Of a DNA stretch of 64,000 bases, positions 54,442 through 64,000 are shown one piece after another; position 1 is the stretch's first letter, and every line of letters starts with the position of its first letter. The DNA is from Amoebophrya sp. A120 (Eukaryota > Sar > Dinophyceae > Syndiniales > Amoebophryaceae). Location of the stretch: assembly GCA_905178155.1 (NCBI GenBank), contig CAJINV010000012.1, forward strand, positions 1,492,492 through 1,556,491, written 5' to 3'. Both the position numbers and the translations under genes were made by a program. The notes below the pieces were generated by a model. The model saw only the letters and a program-made list of their open reading frames with translations, was not told the origin of the DNA and searched no databases.

Positions 54442-55121
54442 AATGGCGGGTTAACACTGCTTCATCCTCGTCAAGGAGAAGAAGCCTAGTGGCACCATGC
54501 GAATAAATGCACTTTGCGTATGCACGATTTGTTCTCTAGAAGCGACTGTTTTAATACATAATCATTTTCCACACGACAACTGTACTACGATTCTTTGCGG
54601 TCGAGGAAACCGCTCGATGCAACTAGGAGTGTCGTCGTGACCCCTACTCGCATCATCTAGCAATCCTACATGACCTGTGTTCGTATCGTCATGTCGCGCA
54701 CAGTCCGTTGTGCCGAAAGTCGTTGTTTTCATGGTCGTTCTTGGAAACGTCTGCAATAGTGTAGTTTTTTCATGAATAAAGTTCGACGAGTGCGACAGGT
54801 TTTTTTTAATGTGGAAGGAACTGCGTTCGTGAGAAAAAGACACACAACATACTTAATCGAACGACTAGAGAGAAAACAACAAACCGACCCTGATGTATTT
54901 CCGGAGGTGAGAGCAAACCGCAAAGGGAACGAAAATAGGGCCTGTTTCAACAAAAGCGCAGTAGTTTGAATTTTTGGATTCAATTTTCGCCATTTCCAAA
55001 ACACATAGACAAGTAGAAGCACGTTTCAGAGTCTACTTTCGAGCTACTTTTTACAGAAGGTAAAAAGTCCTTTTGTCCCACTTACAATCTCATCACAATA
55101 TTCTCTGACACCACGACCACC
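54442..55121. other. Intergenic, no gene recognised
   Basis: Short frames only. Probably contains the promoter and 5' UTR of the gene starting at 55122; no motif recognised. Confidence 0.45.
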
Positions 55122-58100
55122 ATGTCGACGCAGCTGACACAGCCCGTGGCTGCTGTTGCAGAAGTAGCCGGGTCAACAACTACACCGAGCGGCTTAGCTT
55201 CCACCCTGCAGGACGAGACGATTGTTGCGGTCAAGCCGTCGCTCTCTTCCGCATCCTCTGCTATTGTGGCACCGTCTGCATTGGAACCCGTTCTTCATCC
55301 GGCCGCCCCGGTTGTCGCCCTCGCGCAGAAGGAACAGCAGGAACAAGCTCCGGTTCCGATGGAGATCGTGCAAGAAGTCGTGCAACCGGCTGCGGTTCCG
55401 GCTCCAGGTGTATCAAATGCAAAAATGTCTGGGTCTGGAAGAATGCTACGTTTGTCATGCAGGTTTTCCATGACCCACGCGTTCTGGCATGCACGGCCTA
55501 GCATGACAGGTTCTGTGAGATCTCTATCATGCCTTTCCTGCATGAGAAACTGCCTCTAAACCGGTTCCAGAGTCGTGGACTTCTTATGGTCGTCATGCAA
55601 CACAAATTTTTCCACGATCCAGATGCAGCATGACAAGTTACGCTCTTCCAGACCCAGACATTTTTGCAGTTGATAAGGTGGTCCAGCTGCGGTCGTTGCC
55701 CAGGCAGTGGAAGTACCGGCGTCGGCCGCGCAGGTGGTACCGGTTGTTGCTCCCGAAAACGTTAACGCATTGCCCTTCCAGGTTCGTGAGCGTTATTCTA
55801 TTTTAGTGTTGGGATGAAGAACAAGGAGCGTCCTCCTCGCATATTGGTGTCTGTTCTTGTATGCGCATCACAAAAAATTGACCTGAACTTATTTCCAGGT
55901 CCCGTTGCCGGCTGCGTTGTTACAGCAGGCCCCAGATGAACCGAAGGTCGATCTCGCTAACGTGAATCCGGGAATGCACGTCTACATGCGTCCGGAATTG
56001 TACCAGGACCAAGTGAAGCGCAAGCTGTCCGTATTGTGAGGAAAAATCCCCCCTCCCCATACCGAAACGAAGTTTCTGATGCTGGATTTGCGTACACAAA
56101 TCAGATCTGTCTTGCAGAAAGTGCTTGGTGGCATTTTCTGACCCTGTTTGGGTATGCAGAAGGCTAGCAATTGCGCATGGCAAACAGGTTTCCAGTAGTC
56201 GAAAGTGCGTGACAGACTTGCTCTGGAATGCGTCGAATGGCTCCTATGGTCCTATATGCAAGGCAAAGATGATTTGTGGCCACAAATCAGCATCACAAAT
56301 TTCCGTTTTGATATGGGGAGGGGGGATTTTTCATTTTGATAGTCCGCTGAGGAACGGAAGGTCCGGAACGAGTTCTTGCGGAAAAAGATATCAGAATGAA
56401 AAATCCCCCTTCCCCATATCAAAACGGAGTTTGGGCAGGGTAACAAGGAACTTAAACGTGACCGGGGGGGTCACGTCCGTCCGTCCGGCCGGACGGACGG
56501 CACGTGACCGGGGGTAGTCCGGGCTCGGGGCGAGTTCGGCGCTGAATGCCGCAGCAACTGGGGCCCTCGGTAGCTAGAAGCCCCCGGCCGCGTCACCGAC
56601 GGCGGACCAGGGGCAAGAGTCGCGCCTTTTTCCGTGAAAGACCGAACTCATGACCTTTTTTTTTTAGTTGGGCGCCCGAGCTAGCTGTATTCGGATGTAG
56701 CTGACTGCCCCCGGCCGCGTCCGCGTGACCGGGGGCGGAGCGGGACGAAGAGAGGCAGTCCTTCAGTGAAGTGCCGAGCTCATGACCTTTTTTTTTTTTT
56801 TAGTTGCCCGGGTGCCCGGGCACGCGGTCCACAGTGGCCACCACCTCCGAGAGCCACGACCGACCCCCGGTCACGTGCCGTCCGTCCGGCCGGCCGGACG
56901 GACGTGACCCCCCCGGTCACGTCTAAGTTCCTTGTTACCCTGCTCTGTGATGCTGGATTTGCGTACACAAATCAGATTTGTCTTGCGGGCGAGGACTGCA
57001 GGCCCATATCATGAAGCCTGAGTAGACAGGTTTTGGCCTACGCGCTTAGCATGACAGACGTCTATGCTGTAGGTACAGCAGCATGTTGACAAAGCGCCTG
57101 TAGAATGGATGCGGCGGAGCCTGTGGAGTTGCCTCCATGCATGACGGAGGCGATTTGCGGCCACAGATCTGCATTGTAAATCTTGATCTTCGAAAACGTG
57201 CCTTGGCAATATGGGGACGAGGGGGGATTTTTCCTTTTGATAAAAGAACTTGGAAATCAAGAAGGCCCTGTGGAAGAAGAAGATCAAGCAGACCATATTA
57301 CAATGAAAAATGCCCCCTCCCCTTATCAAAACGGAAATCTGTGATGCAGATTTGTGGTCACAAATCAGCTTTGTTATGCTAGAAGGCAAATAAAGATGCG
57401 GACTGTAGTGCTGTCTAGCGTGGCAAAGCCTTCTTGCAGCTCCAGGATGACAGGAGGCAACTAGAAGTGGGAAACAGCATGACAGATTACCTGCAATTTA
57501 GGCCGCAGCTTCGTCTCTTGGCCTTCTAGCAATGCAAGTCGATAATTTGTGTACTCAAATACAGCGTCAGAAATTCGCGCATCTTCCGTTTCCGATATGG
57601 GATGGGGGCTTTTTTCATTTTGATAGACCACGGGCGGCGTGTGGCAGGACCAGTTGTCGACGAACAAGGTAGGAATTCTTTTTGCGACTACGCATTACAA
57701 ATAAGGTTTCTGCTGGCGATCCTCGCATGACAAAGTTTCGGGTCTCAGATATGCGATCAGTCCTTCCATTCCAAAACAAGGAATACTTTGCGATGCGTTA
57801 TGATGCATGACGCAAGGAATTTTTTTGCCATGCATGAAATTGCATGAAAAATTACCGCAGCGCGGCAAGGTGGTCTTCACGAAGAAGTCGAACCAGATGA
57901 AATCCGATCCCCGCGGATATCCTCTGCAAAAGTATCGTACTCGTATTGCAATCATGCATTACAAATTTTTTTCTTAATGTAAATCCGCATTACAGATTTT
58001 ATTTCTCATGCTGAGAAAATTTGGAATGCATTTATACGAGTGCGATACTTGTTTTGCAGTTCATAGCGGACAGCGCATCGCGATGTGGGGTACTATAAAG

Positions 58101-60429
58101 AAATTTACTTTATTGCTGCATATTCCGTTTGATTCTACTGATTCAAGCAATAAAGCCCATTTCTACTTGTATTTGTCGTGTTGTTGCGAAAGAAGTAAGT
58201 TCAACACTGACTAGGCAACGCAGTGAGTTGTGGTTGGTTCTAGGATCGTCCTTGCACATGTGGTGAAACATTATTCTTTCGGCGTGATCTAGTACTTCAA
58301 GTGACAAAACACAAGCAGTATCCTGAGTAAAAACGTCCCCAGCCCAGAGTTGTCATGCATGTTTCCAGTCACAGGAAGATTTGCAATGCGCATCCCCATG
58401 AGAGGCATTTCCAGTCGCGCTTTGGACTTTTTGATGCTCTAAACAGGATGAGTGTGAGTCCATGGATTTGTGTTGCGGCTGTACTTGCTAATAAACTTCA
58501 CTACAATACAGAGACGAATTTGTCATGCTTGACTCCCAACACTTCTCGACTTGTGTTGCGAGATCCCCATCTTGACTCTGGGGTGGGGACGTTTTTACAT
58601 AGGATAAACAGGTATGTCCGTCAAGGCGGCGTACAAAGCTCTTGGCCTCACAGGCTTCATCCCGTGCGTATCAAATGTAAAAATGTCTGGGTCTGGAAGA
58701 TTCTGACACTTGTCTGTCATGCACGTTTTGCATGAGCCATGATGTCTGTGATGCATACCCTAGCGATACAGATTAAGATTTTTTGAGGGCTTCTTGATGC
58801 CTATTGTGCATGAGAAATGTCTTCTCAGCGTAGCAAAAATCGCATTCCCTTTGCTACTCATGCAATACTAATTTTTTTGGAATCTAAATGTAGCATCACA
58901 AGTTGCATTCTTCCAGACCCAGACACTTTTACATTCGATAGTGCGGCGGGAAGACGGGTATGAATAGCAAGTATGTAGTCCCTGGGTCTGGAAAGCTGTC
59001 ATGCTGACACTCGCATACGGATATAACGGCAGTATGGCAAAACAGCATGACACATTTCTCGAAGCCTATTGCAGATTCATTCGTAAAAGGAAAACGCATG
59101 ACAACCATGTGTCCTCCAGGGCGACAAAAAAAATGGCGCTGTGCATGCATACATCGTAGATCTCCTTGTGATCGGCCTTCAACTTTCGCATCACAAATTC
59201 CGACCCAGGCATGCGTGCATATGCATAACGGAGAAGGGCCAGCAACTTCTGAAGAAGGCGCACGAGTTCTATGACCGGGCAAAGAAGATGCAGGAAGGGA
59301 TATCCTGAGTAAAAACGTCCCCACCTCCCAAGAGTTCTTGTCATGCAGATTTGCAATTACGAGAAAACTTGTAATGCGCATCACCATGAGACCCATTTCC
59401 AGTCGTGTTTCGGACGAATTTGTAGTGCTGTAAACAGGGCAAGGAGATGGCGTAGGCTTCGTGATCCGGCTTTCCTTGCTCACCTGTACTACAAATCAGA
59501 GCCAAACTTGTTATGCGCGACGCGGCGCAAAACTTCTGGATTTGTGTTGCAGATTTCCCAACTTGACTCCGAATTTGACTATGGAAAGGGGACGTTTTTA
59601 CTCAGGATATGGGAATCTGAAGAAGCTCCAGGAGCAGAAAAACCAGGCTGCGAAGGCGATGGCGGAGCGGAAGGCAGCCGCGAAGGCGGTGAAGGACGCG
59701 ACTGCAATTAACGCAGCCGCGATCAACCAGCAGGCCGTGGCCGCGCTCGTGAACGGATTGGCCGGCGGCTCGGCCGGACAGGCGGTTTTGGCAGCGTTGC
59801 TAAGCGGGAACGTAAACAACCTGAACATGGGGCAATCGCAGATGATCTCGAACACCGGACTGAACCAAAACCTGCAGCAGCAAGCCGCGGCTGCTCCGGG
59901 TGCTGCGGCGGTCGGGAACAACAGTGCTAGCAGTGTCATCAACGTGTCGGCTGCGGGACTGGGTGCGCCGGCTGCGTTATCGAAAGGAAAAATCTCCCCT
60001 CCCCATATCAAAACGAAATTTCTGATGCTGGATTTGCGTAGATAAATCCGATTTGTCTTGCAGTAAGGCACTGCAGCCAGATCCTCGGCCTAGGTAGAGG
60101 CGTTGGGTCTAGTTGCTGAGCATTACAAACGGCTGCCCTCTAGTTGCAACAGCGTGCCAAATCGCTTCCATAATGGCGCGGGAGCCTCTGCACTTGTCTG
60201 CTTGCAAGACAGACGTGATTTGTGGCCTCAAATCAGCAACGCAAATTTTCGGGAGCGTACTCTTTCGATATGGGGAGGGGGAGTTTGTTTTTCCTTTCAA
60301 TATGCGTCTGGACTCTCGTCCTCTGCTGCTGCCTCCTCGTCGAAAGCGGGTGCCGCGTCTGGGGGCGGTGGTGGGTCTGGAATTGTGGCGGGTCAAGGCC
60401 CGGCGGTTGCTGTTGTAGGGGCGGTGTAG
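55122..60429 (+). CDS. 449-aa protein of unknown function, exons split by nine introners of four families
   Basis: Thirteen exons (55122-55410, 55676-55781, 55899-56031, 56342-56388, 57243-57295, 57626-57668, 57861-57917, 58066-58089, 58612-58668, 58941-58958, 59228-59300, 59610-59977, 60303-60429). They sum to exactly 450 codons after nine 5-bp corrections. The N-terminal ~130 residues are Ala/Val/Pro/Gln-rich. The basic helical core has MHVYMRPELYQDQVKRKLSA, ERKVRNEFLRKKNLEIKKAL and KRGKVVFTKKSNQMKSDPRG. AYKALGLTGFIPCGGKTEKG and LLKKAHEFYDRAKKMQEGNL follow. The C-terminus is Ala/Asn/Gln/Gly-rich. The KALGLTGF...GGKT.KG..LL.KA block looks like a conserved lineage-specific domain, but I cannot name it. 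A role in nucleic-acid binding would be guesswork. Confidence 0.7.
55411..55675 (+). mobile_element. Introner, family A, in the 449-aa gene
   Basis: TIRs at consensus at the 5' end; ends CATTTTTGCAGTTGATA. TSD AGGTG at 55406-55410 and 55676-55680. Excision gives PAPGGPAAVVAQ. Confidence 0.93.
56032..56341 (+). mobile_element. Introner, family C, in the 449-aa gene
   Basis: Starts TATTGTGAGGAAAAATCCCC and ends GGGGATTTTTCATTTTGATA. TSD GTCCG at 56027-56031 and 56342-56346. Excision gives RKLSAEERKVR. Confidence 0.92.
56389..57242 (+). mobile_element. Introner, family C, carrying a nested MITE
   Basis: Starts TATCAGAATGAAAAATCCCC and ends GGGGATTTTTCCTTTTGATA. TSD AAAGA at 56384-56388 and 57243-57247. 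It is 854 bp, of which 507 bp (56436-56942) is the MITE. Removing the whole still gives FLRKKNLEIKK. Confidence 0.9.
56436..56942. mobile_element. Palindrome-ended MITE, copy 1
   Basis: Inverted ends CAGGGTAACAAGGAACTTAA and TTCCTTGTTACCCTG. Each is followed inward by ACGTGACCGGGGGGGTCACG and then the palindromic GTCCGTCCGGCCGGACGGAC, so each end can fold into a hairpin. The middle has two GAGCTCATGACC-like runs with poly-T. About 470 bp is shared with copy 2 at 61831-62308. Confidence 0.88.
57296..57625 (+). mobile_element. Introner, family C, in the 449-aa gene
   Basis: Starts TATTACAATGAAAAATGCCC and ends GGCTTTTTTCATTTTGATA. TSD GACCA at 57291-57295 and 57626-57630. Excision gives IKQTTGGVWQD. 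The preceding exon is only 53 bp. Confidence 0.92.
57918..58065 (+). mobile_element. Introner, family D, in the 449-aa gene
   Basis: 148 bp. Starts TATCCTCTGCAAAAGTATCG and ends CTTGTTTTGCAGTTCATA. TSD GCGGA at 57913-57917 and 58066-58070. Excision gives SDPRGQRIAMW. Confidence 0.92.
58319..58606 (+). mobile_element. Introner, family B, lodged at the 3' splice site of a conventional intron
   Basis: Starts TATCCTGAGTAAAAACGTCC and ends TTTTTACATAGGATA. Flanks are AGCAG (58314-58318) and AACAG (58607-58611). The host GT-AG intron runs from GTACTA at 58090 to CAG at 58611, so the TSD duplicated the acceptor CAG and the introner extends that intron instead of making a new one. Confidence 0.82.
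58669..58940 (+). mobile_element. Introner, family A, in the 449-aa gene
   Basis: Starts TATCAAATGTAAAAATGTCT and ends CACTTTTACATTCGATA. TSD GTGCG at 58664-58668 and 58941-58945. Excision gives GFIPCGGKTEKG after the next introner is also removed. Confidence 0.93.
58959..59227 (+). mobile_element. Introner, family A (diverged), 18 bp after the previous one
   Basis: Starts TATGAATAGCAAGTATGTAG then TCCCTGGGTCTGG; ends GCATGCGTGCATATGCATA. TSD ACGGG / ACGGA. The exon between this and the previous introner, with one TSD copy at each side, is only 18 bp. Confidence 0.85.
59301..59609 (+). mobile_element. Introner, family B, in the 449-aa gene
   Basis: Starts TATCCTGAGTAAAAACGTCC and ends TTTTTACTCAGGATA. 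TSD AGGGA / TGGGA. Excision gives KMQEGNLKKLQ. Confidence 0.9.
59978..60302 (+). mobile_element. Introner, family C, in the 449-aa gene
   Basis: Starts TATCGAAAGGAAAAATCTCC and ends GTTTTTCCTTTCAATA. TSD TGCGT at 59973-59977 and 60303-60307. Excision gives GAPAASGLSSSA. Confidence 0.92.
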
Positions 60430-61830
60430 ATGATTGCAATTTGACGTCCGTTTTGAACTTGAAAATAAAGAAGCTATGTATAATTCCTACCTCTGACACG
60501 GAACTTGAAAATAAACAAGCTCTCTGATTTCGACTGACGGAAAAATAATAGAACAGGATCTAGCAAAAGGTCCTTGCTTTGTATTAGTGTGACCGAAAAA
60601 TGGCCACACGGCCGAAATATCCTACCTATTCTTCTGAGAAAGTGTAGCCAGCGCCTGCGTGGTGCGATTTGGTACAGCGAGCTAGTTTTGAATGAACCGA
60701 CATGATGACTCGGATTTTCGTATTGGAATAAAATGAACTGCATTTCTACACTTGTCTATAGTAAACGAGAATAACGCGCTTCACCTTTATCTTGATATCG
60801 TATTTATTTCCTCTTGTCTTCTTTTCTGTTGTGAGCTAAATTTAAATTTTTGACGAAGGTTTTGGTTCTGCTATCCATCACTGAAATGAACTTTGTTTCT
60901 CGCAACTCTGTTCGACGTACTTGTTTTTACGAACTCCTTTTGTAGTAGGGAAATTCCCACTCAGACTCAGGTTGAGTTTCAGTTTCAAAAAAAAGAAACA
61001 TGGTCCAAACGCTTCCTCATGCCAGTCAGATATTTTATAGAAGAACTTTTATACTTTAACTTTTAGTAGAGCTATGTCGACCTCTAGTAGCGGAGGACAG
61101 GGACGATCCCTTCGCGTAATTGTCCGCGGAACTGCTCGTGCGAAACGTGATTCGATGCACTCGAGATCGTCAATTGCATTCTTGTGCAATTCTTGTGCGA
61201 AGGTCGTCGTGTTGTAAGAAGTCCTGTCGTGCGTACAGTCTGAGTGCGCTATTTCATTGCCTCCACGACGTGATCTTTTTCTACGCCCGGTCGTTATACT
61301 AGTACCAGGAGCCATTCGCATTCTCGGTCGTGTAGAAGAAGACGGCTTATACTTCCATCATCGGTAAAATGACATTGACGCCCTTACCATCGGTGTTGCG
61401 AATCCAGAATCTATCAGAGGCCAGCACAATCGGTATGGTTTGAAGATGGGCAATAAAATGCTCGTCTTCGACGATCTCGTGACCTTCTGTGGCCAAGATC
61501 GGCACCCAGCGTACGTAATGTCGTTTGTCGTCAGACTAGAACTATACTAAGCACCGCTGTCGGTAGTTGAGACGCTACAGCTACTTACTATCGGTGTGGA
61601 GGAGTCCGAGTTTAAGTACTCTGTTTGTGATAAAAGTGATTCGGTACCAATACCATCGTGTGGAGGATTCTTTTGCACCTGGGGGTTTAGTTCGTTTTTT
61701 TTGCTCGCAGATGAAATTATATCGCAAACATACCACAAGTTGAAGTTGTAAAACAACAGGTCTCGTCGCTCTAGGTCTTTCGAGTCCTCTCCCTCAGTCC
61801 TTTTCCACACATACGTTTCTTAATATAGAA
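60430..61830. other. Intergenic; possible minus-strand exon at 61348-61536
   Basis: Mostly short frames. On the minus strand, 61536 down to 61348 reads coding-like sequence (VPILATEGHEIVEDEHFIAH, then IPIVLASDRFWIRNTDGKGV) to a TAA. It starts just after a CTAG that could be an acceptor. No upstream exon or family recognised. Confidence 0.3.
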
Positions 61831-62308
61831 CAGGGTCACAAGGAACTTCGACGTGACCGGGGGGGTCACGTCCGTCCGTCCGGCCGGACGGACGGCACGT
61901 GACCGGGGGTAGTCCGGCGTCGATGCGAGTTCGGCGCTGAATGCCGCCGCAACTGTGGCCTTCGGTAGCTAGAAGCCCCCGGCCGCGTCACCGACGGCGG
62001 ACCAGGGGCAAGAGTCGCGCCTTTTTCCGTGAAAGCCCGAACTCATGACCTTTTTTTTTTAGTTGGGCGCCCGAGCTAGCTGACAGCCCCCGGCCGTGTG
62101 ACCGGGGGCGGAGCGTGACGAAGAGAGGCAGTTCTTCAGTGAAGTGCCGAGCTCATGACCTTTTTTTTTTTTTTTAGTTGCCCGGGCGCGCGGTCCACAG
62201 CGGCCACCACCTCCTAGCGCCACGACCGACCCCCGGTCACGTGCCGTCCGTCCGGCCGGCCGGACGGACGTGACCCCCCCGGTCACGTCTAGGCTCCTTG
62301 TTACCTTG
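61831..62308. mobile_element. Palindrome-ended MITE, copy 2
   Basis: Inverted ends CAGGGTCACAAGGAAC and GGCTCCTTGTTACCTTG, with the same GTCACGTCCGTCCGTCCGGC palindromic arms as copy 1. It is about 30 bp shorter: copy 1 has extra bases near 56685-56705. Flanked by GAA and TTC. Located outside any recognised gene. Confidence 0.88.
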
Positions 62309-62533
62309 TTCTAAACTACATCTTGAAATTTAAAGACTTTCACTAAGGTAAAAACAGTAAGTACGGAAAAAATACGATACGTCGGAAGTTCAGTCTTCGT
62401 TTTACGAAGTTGTCGCGCAAGTTGGTCTTTGTGGAAAAATCGTTTGATCTGTAACGCATCAAGACCTCCGGTCTTTTCTTGAAGTCGGTAGTATCGCCAA
62501 ACCTGCAAAAACAAACCCCAAAAATGCGGACTG

Positions 62534-62788
62534 TATCAAATGCAAATATGTCTGGGCGGTCTGGAAACTTGTGATGCTGGCTTGGGAATGGCAATGGTGG
62601 ACACACTGTAATACGCAGCCGAGCATGCCGAGTTCTTGAGCTGCTATGTGTTTCGAGTTCTGCATGGCAAACTGCGCTTTTGCATAACAGGCAAGAGATT
62701 CTCATCCCGCTCATCCATCACAGACTTGGGAGTCATGAGAGACAAGCATGACAAACTTCCACTCTTCCAGACCTATTTGCAATGCATA
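62534..62788. mobile_element. Introner, family A, host gene uncertain
   Basis: Starts TATCAAATGCAAATATGTCT and ends CTATTTGCAATGCATA. The 3' arm has lost a CCAGACAT unit and the 5' arm has a GGCGG insertion. TSD GACTG / GGCTG. Open frames flank it (for example LKKFLLLWFYVPTQCKLLA) but no protein could be assembled. Confidence 0.8.
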
Positions 62789-63433
62789 GGCTGCTTGTTC
62801 CAGTTCCACCAAGCTGAAGAAGTTTCTCCTTCTGTGGTTCTACGTGCCTACCCAGTGCAAACTACTTGCTACGTTTTTCATGGTCCTTGGACAGCACGAC
62901 TGTGCGCCAAAATCTTTGTCATGTATGTCTATGCAGCTTTTCGCACGAATGGATACAGAGCAGACACATGCGAAAAGAAAACGCTGAATTTGAGGGACAG
63001 GAGATCATCATCAGCACGGGCGACAGGGTTATTTCCTAGTCCTGGTCCTGCCACATGGCTTTGGGCAATAAATTCTCCGGAGTCGTGTATCGCTCCGGTG
63101 TTCTTGCCAGCATTCTTCTCGGAGTGTTGGCCCGCATTCTTCTCATCTGCAAGGGACTTTGAAGCATGACGTAGTTTGCACTGCATACCGGCGCTGGTGG
63201 CGCTTGAGTTTACCATGTGGTCGAACATCGGGACTTTTTGTCACTATGAAGACGCAACCCGTCTTCAACTTCGTCCCCACTTCTGACGAAGCGTCTTTCT
63301 CAGAGTAATGATAAAAACACTCAGCATGTTGGCAATGAATGACCGAGAATCTATCGTGAACAAGCGCTTATTTGTATTTCTGCATGACAGTAGATGTACA
63401 AGGGGCGCTCACCCCAGTTCGCAGTCTTTCAAC

Positions 63434-63918
63434 ATGGCAGATTCGCGTGTCGTCTTTTGGTGCAGGAGAAATAAAGAATCTCATCGTGGGGACAATTTTG
63501 CACCCAATACCTTCGGCCACAAGCTGCTCCTGAAGAAGAAGAACAAGGAAAACGTTGCCACGGAGAAGAAGCTTCCTCTACTTTCCGGGAAGAAAATGCA
63601 GCTTGCTGCTTTATCGGAAGGAAAAGTAAGTCGCCGCGAGCTACTTCCTCGACACTCAAAGAAACTCCTATTTCAGTATTTGTTTTACGCGACAGCTACC
63701 ACATGTAACCCAATAAATGTATGTGGGTCGCAATGTATTTTGTAAACTTCTAACAACTGATGATGTCGCTGCAGGGACGGGGACGAAGAATGAACAAGAA
63801 CGCAGGGCGATATAATATTGAGGACGGCCGAGCAAGGCCCAACGCGGATCAGCATCATATTCAAATCTATCGTATCATCACTTGGAATCTTGCGGCCACT
63901 GAGCGATGGTGTAGTTAG
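63434..63918 (+). CDS. Small basic protein of unknown function
   Basis: Two exons: 63434-63625 and 63775-63918, joined by a canonical intron (GTAAGT...CTGCAG, 149 bp). 112 codons including TAG. The protein is Lys/Arg-rich (NTFGHKLLLKKKNKENVATE, GRGRRMNKNAGRYNIEDGRA) and ends IYRIITWNLAATERWCS. The frame is also open upstream of the chosen ATG to 63308, so the start could be earlier. No family recognised. Confidence 0.5.
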
Positions 63919-64000
63919 TTGCATACATTTATATCTTCAGCATTCTCGATGGGCTTTTAGTGATTTTATTCTTGCGCCTGCTGTCGGCTTGAGTTCGCTT

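Noticed and set aside
1241-62788. CRISPR-like array made of repeated TGTCATGC/GCATGACA words
   Set aside because: Spacing is irregular, the words lie inside introners in a eukaryotic gene context, and there are no cas-like genes.

Overview
Kind of organism. This is nuclear eukaryotic DNA: genes have several exons, introns are frequent, and there are no bacterial-type operons. The defining signal is about 45 intron-sized insertions of roughly 145-310 bp. They have terminal inverted repeats (TIRs), start with TA and end (with rare exceptions) in TA, and nearly all are flanked by a 5-bp target-site duplication (TSD). Where the host protein is recognisable (14-3-3, rhomboid, exostosin), removing the element plus one TSD copy restores the reading frame exactly. 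These are introners (mobile introns). From memory of the literature, introners with TIRs and non-canonical splice ends are described from syndinian dinoflagellates of the genus Amoebophrya, so a syndinian or related alveolate is my best guess. This is inference; no rRNA is present to test it.

Layout, all clear genes on the + strand: 659-3098 four-pass membrane protein; 3636-8368 non-LTR retrotransposon with 19-bp TSD; 8674-11980 membrane protein split by a GC-rich TIR element; 13630-18029 exostosin-type (GT47) glycosyltransferase with seven introners; 18696-20326 PPIL4-type cyclophilin with RRM; 21064-24121 F-box-like protein; 24750-25424 small basic protein, perhaps bL34m; 26068-29959 rhomboid protease with five introners; 30438-31483 TIR element carrying a 39-bp minisatellite; 32183-34953 14-3-3 protein with six introners; 35480-37000 GC-rich island without a convincing gene; 37326-41929 ARM/HEAT-type protein with five introners; 43621-50695 a 184-aa protein in which one introner has swallowed a 5.56-kb reverse-transcriptase element; 51817-54441 a coiled-coil protein and small acidic exons; 55122-60429 a 449-aa protein whose exons are split by nine introners of four families, one holding a palindromic MITE; 61831-62308 a second MITE copy; 63434-63918 small basic protein.

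Families by TIR. A: TATCAAATGCAAAAATGTCT followed by GGGTCTGG, usually 225-285 bp, 27 copies. B: TATCCTGAGTAAAAACGTCC, 281-309 bp, 8 copies. C: TATCAAAATGAAAAATCCCC, 310-350 bp, 4 copies. D: CTGCAAAAGTATCGTACTCG, 144-153 bp, 4 copies. E and F: one copy each. Several families share internal words such as TTGTCATGC, GCATGACAA and GCATCACAAG, which also occur in ordinary GT-AG introns here.

How sure. Product calls for 14-3-3, rhomboid, GT47, PPIL4 and the two reverse transcriptases are firm. For seven genes (GT47, PPIL4, F-box-like, rhomboid, 14-3-3, 184-aa and 449-aa) the exon sums come out as whole codons. Exon limits elsewhere are read by eye, with no transcript data.
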